Assembly (NCBI GenBank): GCA_964632505.1
Contig: CAZWCE010000007.1
Location: 124,001 to 188,000 of the forward strand
Origin: CAZWCE01 sp964632505
Lineage (GTDB): Bacteria; Planctomycetota; Planctomycetia; Pirellulales; Thermoguttaceae
Direction of reading: 5' to 3'
DNA: 64,000 nt
Positions 9,008 through 16,943 of the stretch are shown here, piece by piece; the stretch's first letter is position 1; every line of letters begins with the position of its first letter. Position numbers and translations under genes: made by a program. The notes beneath the pieces are model-generated. The model was not told the DNA's origin. It saw only the letters and a list, made by a program, of their open reading frames with translations, and did not search any database.

Positions 9008-10008
9008 GCCGGATCATCACCAACGAATCGCTGAAAGAACTGGTCCAATCGTTGCTCGAAGAGAAGGCTCGCGTCGCGGGCCCCGCCGCCGGGCCGGAGG
9101 ATCGTCTCTTTTTCCGTTACCTCGATCAACCCGATCAACTGGTCCTCGAGCCCGATGCGATGCCGGTCAACTCGATCAAGGAATTTTTCTTTCCGCGTCA
9201 CGAGGTCCTCTACGAATACGAGCGCGACGGGAAGAAAGTGACTCTCCGCGACGTCGAGCCGTTCGACGATCGCCAGGTCATCTTCGGGGCCCGGCCCTGC
9301 GATGCCGCCGCCCTGCCGGTGCTCGATCACATCTTCGCCTGGGACTTCGACGACCGTTTCTTCCAAAGTCGCCGCGAGAACACCACCGTGGTCGTGCTCG
9401 CCTGCCGGGAATCCGATCAGCATTGCTTCTGCACCTCGGTCGGCTTCGCCCCCGACTCCACCGAGGGCGCCGATGCGATGCTTCTGGATGTCGGCGATGG
9501 TGAGTTCGAACTCCGCACCTTCTCCGAAAAGGGGGAAGCACTCTTCGAAAAAGCGAAGACCGAGGAGTCGGAAAAAACCGGCAAGACGGCCGAGCCCCCC
9601 GAGAAGCGTTTCGATCCGGCAAGTCTCCGCGAAGCGCTCCAATCGAATTACGACGACCCGATCTGGAACGAGACATCCTTGCGTTGCGTCGGCTGCGGGG
9701 CCTGTACCTACATCTGCCCCACCTGCCACTGTTTCGATATCGTCGACGAGGGAACGATCCACCAAGGGCGCCGCGTCAAGAACTGGGACTCCTGCCAATT
9801 CGGGCTGTTCACGCTGCACGCCTCGGGGCACAACCCGCGGACGGTCCAATCGCAGCGTCAGCGGCAACGGATCCAGCACAAGTTCAATATCTACCCCGAA
9901 AAGTTCGGTGTGATGCTCTGTACGGGATGCGGCAATTGCACACGTGTCTGTTCCGCATCGCTCGGCGTTCAACCGGTCCTTCAGAAACTCCAGCAGAAGG
10001 CGACGTGA
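9004..10008 (+). CDS. flxB: FlxB-like iron-sulfur subunit (hydrogenase beta/AsrA-like)
   Basis: This 334-residue protein resembles the 4Fe-4S dicluster family that includes sulfhydrogenase HydB and sulfite reductase AsrA. It contains FGARPCDAAAL near residue 95, ACRESDQHCFC near residue 136, then two cluster motifs: CVGCGACTYICPTCHC near residue 227 and CTGCGNCTRVC near residue 306. These are the features expected of a module carrying electrons from a flavin subunit. The start at 9004 overlaps the preceding stop by four bases. A glutamate/lysine-rich stretch around residues 178-200 looks like a flexible insert. The letter assignment within the Flx nomenclature is tentative, but the role in the complex is well supported by context. 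Confidence 0.74.
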   Translation: MSRIITNESLKELVQSLLEEKARVAGPAAGPEDRLFFRYLDQPDQLVLEPDAMPVNSIKEFFFPRHEVLYEYERDGKKVTLRDVEPFDDRQVIFGARPCDAAALPVLDHIFAWDFDDRFFQSRRENTTVVVLACRESDQHCFCTSVGFAPDSTEGADAMLLDVGDGEFELRTFSEKGEALFEKAKTEESEKTGKTAEPPEKRFDPASLREALQSNYDDPIWNETSLRCVGCGACTYICPTCHCFDIVDEGTIHQGRRVKNWDSCQFGLFTLHASGHNPRTVQSQRQRQRIQHKFNIYPEKFGVMLCTGCGNCTRVCSASLGVQPVLQKLQQKAT

Positions 10009-10114
10009 TTTCTTCGATTCCGGCAGGCACGCCTCGACTTCCGGTGATTTCACCTTTCGATCATTTCATCCTGTCCTTATTCCATTCCAGCAAATCCAAG
10101 CAAGTGGCCCAACC

Positions 10115-10954
10115 ATGATCAAGGAAAACGTCTACCAACCCGAATTGATGGAAGTCCTCGAAGTCCAGCAGCACACTCCCGATGTGAAGTCGATGAAGAT
10201 CAAGTTCGAGGATCCCGCCAAGGCGGAACAGTTCGCGTTCCAAGTAGGACAGTTCGGCATCTTTTCGGTCTTCGGCTATGGGGAATCGACGTTCAACATC
10301 TGCTCCAGCTCCAACTGGATGGATTTCATCGAATTCTGCTTCCGCAAGACGGGCCGGGTGACCGAGGCCCTCTGGCGCGTGGAGCCCGGCGACCAGATCG
10401 GTTTTCGGGGGCCCTATGGGAATTCCTATCCGATGAAGGAGTGGGAGGGCAAGGATCTGGTTTTCGCCGGCGGAGGAATCGCCATGCCGCCGATCCGCTG
10501 CGCCATCTGGTATGCTCTGGAAAACCGCGAGAAGTACGGGGATATCTCGATCGTTTACGGTGCACGAACCGTCGCCGATCTGGTCTATCCCGAGGAACTC
10601 CAGGAGTGGTCGACCCACCCGAACGTGAACGTCATCAAAACGGTCGATCCCGGCGGAGAGACGCCCGAATGGGACGGAAAGATCGGTTTCGTGCCCAAGG
10701 TCCTCGAGGAGGCCGAACTCAAACCGGACAACGCCGCGGCACTGGTCATCGGCCCCCCCATCATGATCAAATTCACGATGCCCGTTCTTAAACAGATGGG
10801 ACTGAACGATAACGACATCTACACGAGTCTGGAAAATCGCATGAAGTGCGGCATCGGAAAGTGCGGTCGCTGCAACTGCGGCACGGTCTATGTCTGCAAG
10901 GAAGGTCCCGTCTTCACGATGGAACAAATGAGCCTGCTTCCCGACGATTTCTGA
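10115..10954 (+). CDS. flxA: FlxA-like FAD/NAD(P)H oxidoreductase subunit
   Basis: This 279-residue protein is the predicted NADH entry point of the complex. It belongs to the ferredoxin-NADP reductase-like group with HydG, AsrB and PyrK. The FAD-binding strand GESTFNICSSS is near residue 50. The NAD(P)-binding loop AGGGIAMPPIRCA is near residue 118. A carboxyl-terminal [2Fe-2S] site, CGIGKCGRCNCGTVYVC, is near residue 247. I chose the ATG at 10115 (MIKENVYQ), because the in-frame upstream part is a shadow of flxB. It ends the operon and a hairpin follows. The set hdrCBA plus flxDCBA matches the NADH dehydrogenase/heterodisulfide reductase described in Desulfovibrio. Confidence 0.85.
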   Translation: MIKENVYQPELMEVLEVQQHTPDVKSMKIKFEDPAKAEQFAFQVGQFGIFSVFGYGESTFNICSSSNWMDFIEFCFRKTGRVTEALWRVEPGDQIGFRGPYGNSYPMKEWEGKDLVFAGGGIAMPPIRCAIWYALENREKYGDISIVYGARTVADLVYPEELQEWSTHPNVNVIKTVDPGGETPEWDGKIGFVPKVLEEAELKPDNAAALVIGPPIMIKFTMPVLKQMGLNDNDIYTSLENRMKCGIGKCGRCNCGTVYVCKEGPVFTMEQMSLLPDDF

Positions 10955-10995
10955 TCGCTCTCCGGCTTGGCTCCCTTCTTCCAAGAAAACAGAAA

Positions 10996-11042
10996 GGCCC
11001 CTTGTTCTTCCTTGAACAGGAAAAGCAAGGGGGCCCGTTTCA
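10996..11042. terminator. Hairpin between converging flxA and chemoreceptor genes
   Basis: GGCCCCTTG at 10996-11004 pairs with CAAGGGGGCC at 11026-11035, with an inner TTCCT/AGGAA stem. A short T-rich run follows on the plus strand, and a T-rich run follows on the minus strand as well. The position between converging genes suggests a bidirectional terminator. Confidence 0.55.
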
Positions 11043-11063
11043 TTCCGCTCATCTCCCGACGAT

Positions 11064-13304
11064 TCAGGAGTGAATCAACTCATGGGATTCTTCCGTCGAG
11101 TGATTCACGCTCTCGGATTGCCTATCCGCATCTCTTCCTTTCGCCGGCGTTTCCGAAGGTTGCGGCGTCTGGGAATCGGCGGCACTCGCTGAACGTGAGA
11201 TGGCGATCTGCTTGAGTTTGAAACGCCGCAACTGCGCACGCAGCCCCGTCGCCTGCTGATTCATCTCCTCGCTGGCCGAGGCGGTCTCCTCGGCGTTGGC
11301 GGTGTTCTGCTGAGTCACCTGATCGATCTGGTTGAGCCCATTGTTGATCTCGGCGACTCCCTGCGCCTGCTCGCTGCTGGCAGTGGCGATTTCACGAACC
11401 AGTTCGTTGGTCTTGGCGACGTTCTCGGCGATTTCGTTCAACCGTTGCGAGGTCTGTTCGGCAATGACGTTGCCCTCGCCGATTTCAGCCACCACGCCGT
11501 TGATCATCTCGGTCGTTTCCTGCGCGGCCTGCGCCGAGCGGGCCGCCAGATTGCGGACTTCCTCGGCCACCACGGCGAATCCCTTGCCGTGCTGCCCCGC
11601 CCGAGCCGCTTCCACCGCCGCATTGAGCGCCAAGAGATTCGTTTGGAAGGCGATCTCGTCGATCACTTTGTTCACTTTCTGCACCTCTTCGGCCCGTTGC
11701 GTGATCCTCCCGATCGACTCCATGAGAGTGTTCATCTTTTCACTACCCTCAACGGCGGAATGATTGGCGTTCTCGGCCAACCCGTTCGCTTCTCGTGCCG
11801 ATTGGGCATTCAGATTGGTCTTGTCTCCCAGCTCGGTCATCGAACTGTTGATCTCCTCGATGCTGGCGGCCTGTTCCGTCGCTCCTTGACTGAGCGATTG
11901 CGACGCCTCGGAAACCTGCTGTCCGCCGGAAGCGACTTGATCGACCGTTTCCTGCACGGTACCGAGCGCCTCGTTGACCTGATCGATGACCATGTTCGTC
12001 GCCTCGTTCGTTTTGATCAAGGCGTTCGCCATCGCTTCCTGGGAATGACACATCCGACCGATTTCGTCCTTCCGTTGTGCCATGGCGTGGATCTCTTCCA
12101 GTTCCTTCTGGTCCGTTTCAATTTCCGCCGTGGCGGTCCAGTCGCCCTTGGCGAGTCGGTTCTCCATCATTTCCGCGGTCGTCTGGAGCATCCCCGCCAT
12201 CTTGCCGAGCGTCCGTTGCACGAACGCCACCGGCTTAACAATGCTGCGGACCGTCACGAAGGCCACCACCAGCGCGACCACCGTCCCCAGAATCGTGGCG
12301 ATCAGAAAGAGGAAATTCTGCCAAGCGACGGCGTTCTCGCAATCCAGCCCTCGCTGGGCGACCTTCGTTTCCATCTCCTTCTGGATTTTCATCCCGCCTG
12401 TCACGGCATGACTCAGTGCATCCTGAACCTTGGAAGCCAACACGAGTGATTGTTCTTCCAAAATATCTCTTGCCTTCCGTTGAGCCGCGATCCGCTCGTT
12501 TTCCATCTCGATCACTTGCTGAAACTTCGCCGCGACTTTTTCCAGATACGGCATCGTCTTTTCCGAAAAAATCTTCTCGCGAATTTGCATGGCATCGGCA
12601 TCGTCCAGGTCCACCTTATTCAACGCATGGACCGATTCATGCAATTCCTTGTGGAGAGTGCGGATCTCGTCCATGACCTTGGCGTATTCCGGCCATCCTT
12701 TTTCGAGTTGGTGATTCTCTTCGCCGGCGAGGAAAACGCCGAAGGCGCACTTCTCGGCATCCGCTTCCACCTGGATCTTCTCGCTCTTGATGATCGACGT
12801 GGCAACCTGGCCGGCCCATTTCCGATGATCATCGAGACGATCCTTCAATTGGCTTCGCAATCCTTCATGGCGAGGGATCCAGATGTCGTTGATCTTCTTG
12901 GCCGTTTGATGCAACTCCAGATGCTCCGAAAGAATCGAACGGATCTCTTGGGCCCCTTCCGGGTTCACCTCGGCAAGTCGATCCAGACCTGTCTTGCCTT
13001 CCTTATCTTTGTCGTAAAGCCATTTGCCGAAGCCGCATTTGTGCCCGTTCATTTCCACTTCGATCTGCGGCTTGTTCTCCATCATGTCGGCACGGATCTG
13101 CGCGATCCAAGATTCGTGCGCTTTCTGCGCCGTGATGATCGCTTCCTGCGCGTGGGAAAGATCCTTCAGCTTGAAGGAGGCATGCTCCATGTCGATGACC
13201 GAACTGCCGGTATAATGACCAACGATTTGGCCCGTGACCCCCATGGCGATAATAATCACCAAAAGCAAACCATACCCAATCACCAATTTCATTTTGATAG
13301 ACAT
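11064..13304 (-). CDS. Methyl-accepting chemotaxis protein with two CZB-like sites in the sensory region
   Basis: The 746-residue chemoreceptor has a first membrane span at about residues 7-28 and a second at about 328-350, followed by a HAMP-like linker. The cytoplasmic signalling domain has its conserved tip (EVRNLAARSAQAA) near residue 580. The region between the spans contains two segments with the chemoreceptor zinc-binding (CZB) pattern of one His, then Cys-x-x-G/Phe, then a His-x3-His pair. One has HKCGFGKW near residue 87, and the other has EKCAFGVF near residue 183. CZB domains are usually cytoplasmic and carboxyl-terminal, so this layout is unusual. The start at 13304 follows GGGTGAGAAG. 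The frame continues to 13439 without signal-anchor character. No che genes adjoin it. Confidence 0.9.
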   Translation of the reverse strand: MSIKMKLVIGYGLLLVIIIAMGVTGQIVGHYTGSSVIDMEHASFKLKDLSHAQEAIITAQKAHESWIAQIRADMMENKPQIEVEMNGHKCGFGKWLYDKDKEGKTGLDRLAEVNPEGAQEIRSILSEHLELHQTAKKINDIWIPRHEGLRSQLKDRLDDHRKWAGQVATSIIKSEKIQVEADAEKCAFGVFLAGEENHQLEKGWPEYAKVMDEIRTLHKELHESVHALNKVDLDDADAMQIREKIFSEKTMPYLEKVAAKFQQVIEMENERIAAQRKARDILEEQSLVLASKVQDALSHAVTGGMKIQKEMETKVAQRGLDCENAVAWQNFLFLIATILGTVVALVVAFVTVRSIVKPVAFVQRTLGKMAGMLQTTAEMMENRLAKGDWTATAEIETDQKELEEIHAMAQRKDEIGRMCHSQEAMANALIKTNEATNMVIDQVNEALGTVQETVDQVASGGQQVSEASQSLSQGATEQAASIEEINSSMTELGDKTNLNAQSAREANGLAENANHSAVEGSEKMNTLMESIGRITQRAEEVQKVNKVIDEIAFQTNLLALNAAVEAARAGQHGKGFAVVAEEVRNLAARSAQAAQETTEMINGVVAEIGEGNVIAEQTSQRLNEIAENVAKTNELVREIATASSEQAQGVAEINNGLNQIDQVTQQNTANAEETASASEEMNQQATGLRAQLRRFKLKQIAISRSASAADSQTPQPSETPAKGRDADRQSESVNHSTEESHELIHS

Positions 13305-13938
13305 CTTCTCACCCTTGTTGAAAAACACCCTGGTCAAACAATGATCCATTTGAACGATGCGAAGGACGTTCGTCGCCCTTGCGGATATGAACATGTCGGC
13401 AGAGGATTCGCCGACGATACGCTCCAGCCTAAATCCCAAAGGAAAGATGCAATGCGGAAGATGTTTCTATCTTCTGAAAAATACCTTCATTCATCAAAAG
13501 TGCGGCATAAATACCGTGAAAAATGCCAAATTCTCTTCCTTAGGGGGGCACGGATCCTCATCAGAGTGGGCGTTCATTTATCTTTTCTATGGCATACCCA
13601 TCCGTAAACCATTCTCTCTAATAGTGTTAAAACGAACACACTCCCATACACTACATAATCGACAATTTTAATACAGTAGCATATCGCCCAACGGCATTTT
13701 GCAAAACGCCTTTTTTCCTTTGGTTAGTAGAGAAGTCGTTTATTCCGCGACCCCGAATCATCACCTTCCAGGAGCACAACGCAATCTCGTCCTTCATGAC
13801 AACGCGCTGATCGCGTTGGCCCGAATGAACACTACCGGGAATATGCAAAAAGGGTACAAAAAAAGGTGACCCGACCACGGTGCCGGATCACCTTTCGTTC
13901 TAAAGGAACAACTGATTGAATATCAGAAGTGTGACGGA
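13305..13938. other. AT-rich intergenic region upstream of chemoreceptor
   Basis: About 630 AT-rich bases lie upstream of the chemoreceptor and downstream of the sulfatase pair. A minus-strand frame at 13651-13878 has no ribosome binding site and no family features. The chemoreceptor promoter should be here. I looked for a sigma-28 type signature and found none convincing. The sulfatase terminator at 13862-13895 is listed separately. Confidence 0.5.
13857..13895 (-). terminator. Rho-independent terminator of the sulfatase operon
   Basis: Reading the minus strand, AAAGGTGA at 13888-13895 pairs with TCACCTTT at 13862-13869, with additional CCGG/CCGG-like pairing inside. A run of eight T residues follows directly. 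It lies about 45 bases past the sulfatase stop at 13939. Confidence 0.75.
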
Positions 13939-15309
13939 TCAGTTCTCCTTCGGGGGTTGCCAGGGAACCCGCCCCCCCTCTTGGATATGGGCCCGCAACG
14001 CTTGAGTCATTTGACGGAAGATTTCTTTTTCGTGATCCGCCAGATTTTCGGACTCGTCGGGATCCTCTCCCAAATGGTAGAGTTCGAGTCGCTCAAAAGG
14101 AGAGTTGTGGAGTAGTTTCCATGGCCCTCGCAGCATGGCGTAATAGTCTTGCCCCTGATATTTGCCGCCTCCTTCGCGACGGACACAGAACAGATCGCGC
14201 TGCAGCGGCTCCATCTTTTTCCCTTCCAATAGTGGGAGGAGGGAGTGGCCATCGACCTCGTGCTCGATCGCCACCCCGGCCGCTTGGCAGAACGTGGGAT
14301 AGAGGTCCATCGTCATCGCCCGGAAATCGGTGACCGTGCCGGGGGGAGTGTGTCCCGCCCAGCGCATGCAGGTCGGCACACGAACGCCGCCTTCGTACAT
14401 ATCCTGCTTCCCGCCGCGGAGCGGGCCGTTCGATGCCCCTTGCCGGAGCAGTCCGCCGTTGTCGGAGGTAAAAACAAGGAGCGTATTTTCCGCATCGGGC
14501 GATTTCGCCAATGCATCGAGCACCCGGCCGATCCCGAAATCAAGATGCTCCACGAGAGCCACCAGCTCGACGCGTTTCGGATCCATCTCCGGCTCGCGCG
14601 CCTTCACCTTTTCGATCCAATCTTTCGGGGGATGGGTCGGCGTGTGCGGGGCGTTGTAAGCGAGATACAAAAACCACGGTTCTTCCGAGTCGGCTTGCCG
14701 CTGGAGGTATTCCACCGCCCACTGGGTGAACAGATCGGTCGCGTGGCCGGGAACCTCGATCTCCTTCTCGTTCAAACGCATGTAGTTGATGCCGTGTCGC
14801 GTCTTTTCCCAGTAGTCGTCGATCATGTCGCAGAGAAAACCGTGGAAGTAGTCGAAACCGCGTTCGTTCGGCTTATTCGGCGATTCCAATCCCAAATGCC
14901 ACTTGCCGACCAATGCCGTCCGATACCCGGCTTCTTTCATCTTGTCGGCGATGGTGGGAAAATCGGGATCCAGATACCCCCAACTGTTCTCGCGATGAGT
15001 CCGGATGACGCCCGGCACGCCGACCCGTTCGGGATAACATCCACTGACCAACGAGGCCCGCGTCGGGGAGCAGACGCAACAGTTCGCGTAGAAGTGGGTC
15101 AACTTCAACCCCGTTTGCGCGATTCGGTCGATATTCGGTGTTCGCACATCGGTGGCCCCGTAACAGGAAACATCGCCGAGTCCGAGGTCATCGACCATCA
15201 GGCACAGAATATTCGGGCGATTCTCTGTTTGAGCGAGCGTGGGGTTCGTCCCCGCCACCGCGCAGAGCCCGAAGCAGAACGCAAGCGTCAAAAGTGTTCT
15301 TCTTTTCAT
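13939..15309 (-). CDS. Exported sulfatase, arylsulfatase family
   Basis: Sulfatases of this alkaline-phosphatase-like fold hydrolyse sulfate esters, in planctomycetes mainly on sulfated polysaccharides. The 456-residue product starts with a signal peptide (MKRRTLLTLAFCFGLCAVAG). The metal-binding segment NILCLMVDDLGLGD follows. The formylglycine site CSPTRASLVSG near residue 85 provides the catalytic Cys in the C-x-P-x-R pattern. KWHLG follows at about residue 140 and TSDNGG near residue 285. The ATG at 15309 was chosen because the signal peptide follows it immediately; the open frame to 15411 is arginine- and proline-rich. It lies 98 bases downstream of a second sulfatase and probably shares its transcript. 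Substrate cannot be inferred. Confidence 0.92.
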   Translation of the reverse strand: MKRRTLLTLAFCFGLCAVAGTNPTLAQTENRPNILCLMVDDLGLGDVSCYGATDVRTPNIDRIAQTGLKLTHFYANCCVCSPTRASLVSGCYPERVGVPGVIRTHRENSWGYLDPDFPTIADKMKEAGYRTALVGKWHLGLESPNKPNERGFDYFHGFLCDMIDDYWEKTRHGINYMRLNEKEIEVPGHATDLFTQWAVEYLQRQADSEEPWFLYLAYNAPHTPTHPPKDWIEKVKAREPEMDPKRVELVALVEHLDFGIGRVLDALAKSPDAENTLLVFTSDNGGLLRQGASNGPLRGGKQDMYEGGVRVPTCMRWAGHTPPGTVTDFRAMTMDLYPTFCQAAGVAIEHEVDGHSLLPLLEGKKMEPLQRDLFCVRREGGGKYQGQDYYAMLRGPWKLLHNSPFERLELYHLGEDPDESENLADHEKEIFRQMTQALRAHIQEGGRVPWQPPKEN

Positions 15310-15407
15310 GATCACCTCTTTCCTTTCTGGTTGAGGATCCGTTTCGATTCCGCCAGGAGGAACGCGATATCCTCGCGATCCTCCGGCAAGGTGCATACGA
15401 AGAGAAT

Positions 15408-16826
15408 TCAATCCGCCAGATCGCGAAGCATCGCCAGCGCCACGTCGTCGTGATGCTCTCGGGCAAACGCTTCCAACAATCGGCGATGTTCATGCAGCAC
15501 TTGCCGGTACTCCGGCTTTCGAGCGAGATTCCGCATTTCTCCGGGATCCGACTGCATGTCGACCAGCGATTCCCGGTGCTCGCCCCAGTCGTAAACACAA
15601 TATTTGTAGCGGTCCGAGCGGACCATGCGCCCCCGGGGTTTCGGCGATTTTCCTTCCACCGGCGCTCCCTGCACCATGTGATTCTGCACGATGACATACT
15701 CCCGCCGTGCCGGCGCCTCCTTCCCCAAAAGGAGCGGCACGAGGCTCTCGCCCGGCAAATCGTCCGGCATGGCTCCGTCGCCGATTTGGCACAGCGTCGG
15801 GAGGAGATCGACTCCCGTGTTAACCAATCGATCACAAGTGGTTCCTTCGGCAATCACTCCCGGTTGGGAAAAAATCAACGGCACTCGGGCCGACTCGTCG
15901 TAGAAAACCGTTTTCTGATTCCAGTGATGCGCACCGTGGCAATCGCCATGGTCGCTGAGAAAAACCACGAGGGTCTCCTCTTCCAACCCGGCCTCTTCCA
16001 GAGCCGAGAGGGTCTCACCGATGCGTTGGTCGACCATCTCCACCAAGCGGTAATAGCCCCAGATAAGCCTGCGCCACTGATCATCGGTATAGTTAACCAC
16101 CGGAAACATGGGAGCCGTTTGGTAGGAGCGCCGCATCCAGGCGATCGTATCGGTTTCATCCTCGGGAATCCCGAAGTTCTTCGGCAAAGGGGGCCGCTTT
16201 TCCACCGGCGGGAGCTCCCCCAACGCGCCGTGGCGAATCGGTTCGTACCGCGCGATCTGACAGATATCGTGAGGATTCATGAACGACGCCACCGCCAAAA
16301 AAGGGCGATCATGCTCTCGCTTCAAAAAATCCACGATCCGGTCGGAGTTGTAAATACAGCCCTTCTGCTGCCGCTCGTGAAAACCGTGCCAATCGACATC
16401 GCCGAACGATCGGGCGATGTGCCACTTGCCGAAGTAAGCCGTTTCGTAGTCATCGCAGAACAGCTTCCCCAGGCAAGGCAACTTGTCGGAAAGCGGATCA
16501 TCCGGTCGGTTCGTCTGCACGCCCGTCTGATGCGGGTAATGCCCCGTGAAGAGGGAACACCGCAACGGCTTGCATAAAGGATTGGCGGTGTAGGCCCGGG
16601 TGAAGAGCATCCCCCGTTCCGCCAGGGCATCCATGTTCGGCGTGTGCAGATGCTTCTTGCCTATGCGACAACTCATCACGTCGGCGAACTGCTGATCCGT
16701 CATGATCATCAGGATGTTCGGACGCCCGGCAGGCCACTCCGCCCTCACGGTCGGACAAAACCAAACGCATGGACTCACGCCGAAGATCAGCGACATCATC
16801 GCGACCCATATTGTACGTTTTTTCAT
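15408..16826 (-). CDS. Exported sulfatase, choline-sulfatase-like branch
   Basis: This 472-residue sulfatase differs clearly from its neighbour. A signal peptide (MKKRTIWVAMMSLIFGVSP) precedes the metal-binding strand NILMIMTDQQ. The DQQ form and the formylglycine motif LCKPLRCSLFTGHYPHQTG near residue 80 are typical of the choline-sulfatase/heparan-type branch rather than the arylsulfatase branch. Later motifs KWHIAR and LSDHGDCHGAHHWNQK complete the active site. The start at 16826 is fixed by the signal peptide. It precedes the other sulfatase gene in the same orientation and follows the ABC-F gene by 117 bases. The pair may act in sequence on one sulfated glycan. Confidence 0.92.
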   Translation of the reverse strand: MKKRTIWVAMMSLIFGVSPCVWFCPTVRAEWPAGRPNILMIMTDQQFADVMSCRIGKKHLHTPNMDALAERGMLFTRAYTANPLCKPLRCSLFTGHYPHQTGVQTNRPDDPLSDKLPCLGKLFCDDYETAYFGKWHIARSFGDVDWHGFHERQQKGCIYNSDRIVDFLKREHDRPFLAVASFMNPHDICQIARYEPIRHGALGELPPVEKRPPLPKNFGIPEDETDTIAWMRRSYQTAPMFPVVNYTDDQWRRLIWGYYRLVEMVDQRIGETLSALEEAGLEEETLVVFLSDHGDCHGAHHWNQKTVFYDESARVPLIFSQPGVIAEGTTCDRLVNTGVDLLPTLCQIGDGAMPDDLPGESLVPLLLGKEAPARREYVIVQNHMVQGAPVEGKSPKPRGRMVRSDRYKYCVYDWGEHRESLVDMQSDPGEMRNLARKPEYRQVLHEHRRLLEAFAREHHDDVALAMLRDLAD

Positions 16827-16943
16827 AATAATCTCCCGAACGGTTATTCTTGACTCTCCAGACCCAGATTTCTCGTTCACGAATTGCTCCATGATGATAT
16901 ATCGTAACCGATTCCTCACCCGCTTTCCCGCGATGGATCGAAA

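Noticed and set aside
8971..10053. A 360-codon minus-strand frame across flxB
   Set aside because: It is the antisense shadow of a gene with two intact 4Fe-4S motifs. No ribosome binding site or recognisable domain was seen.
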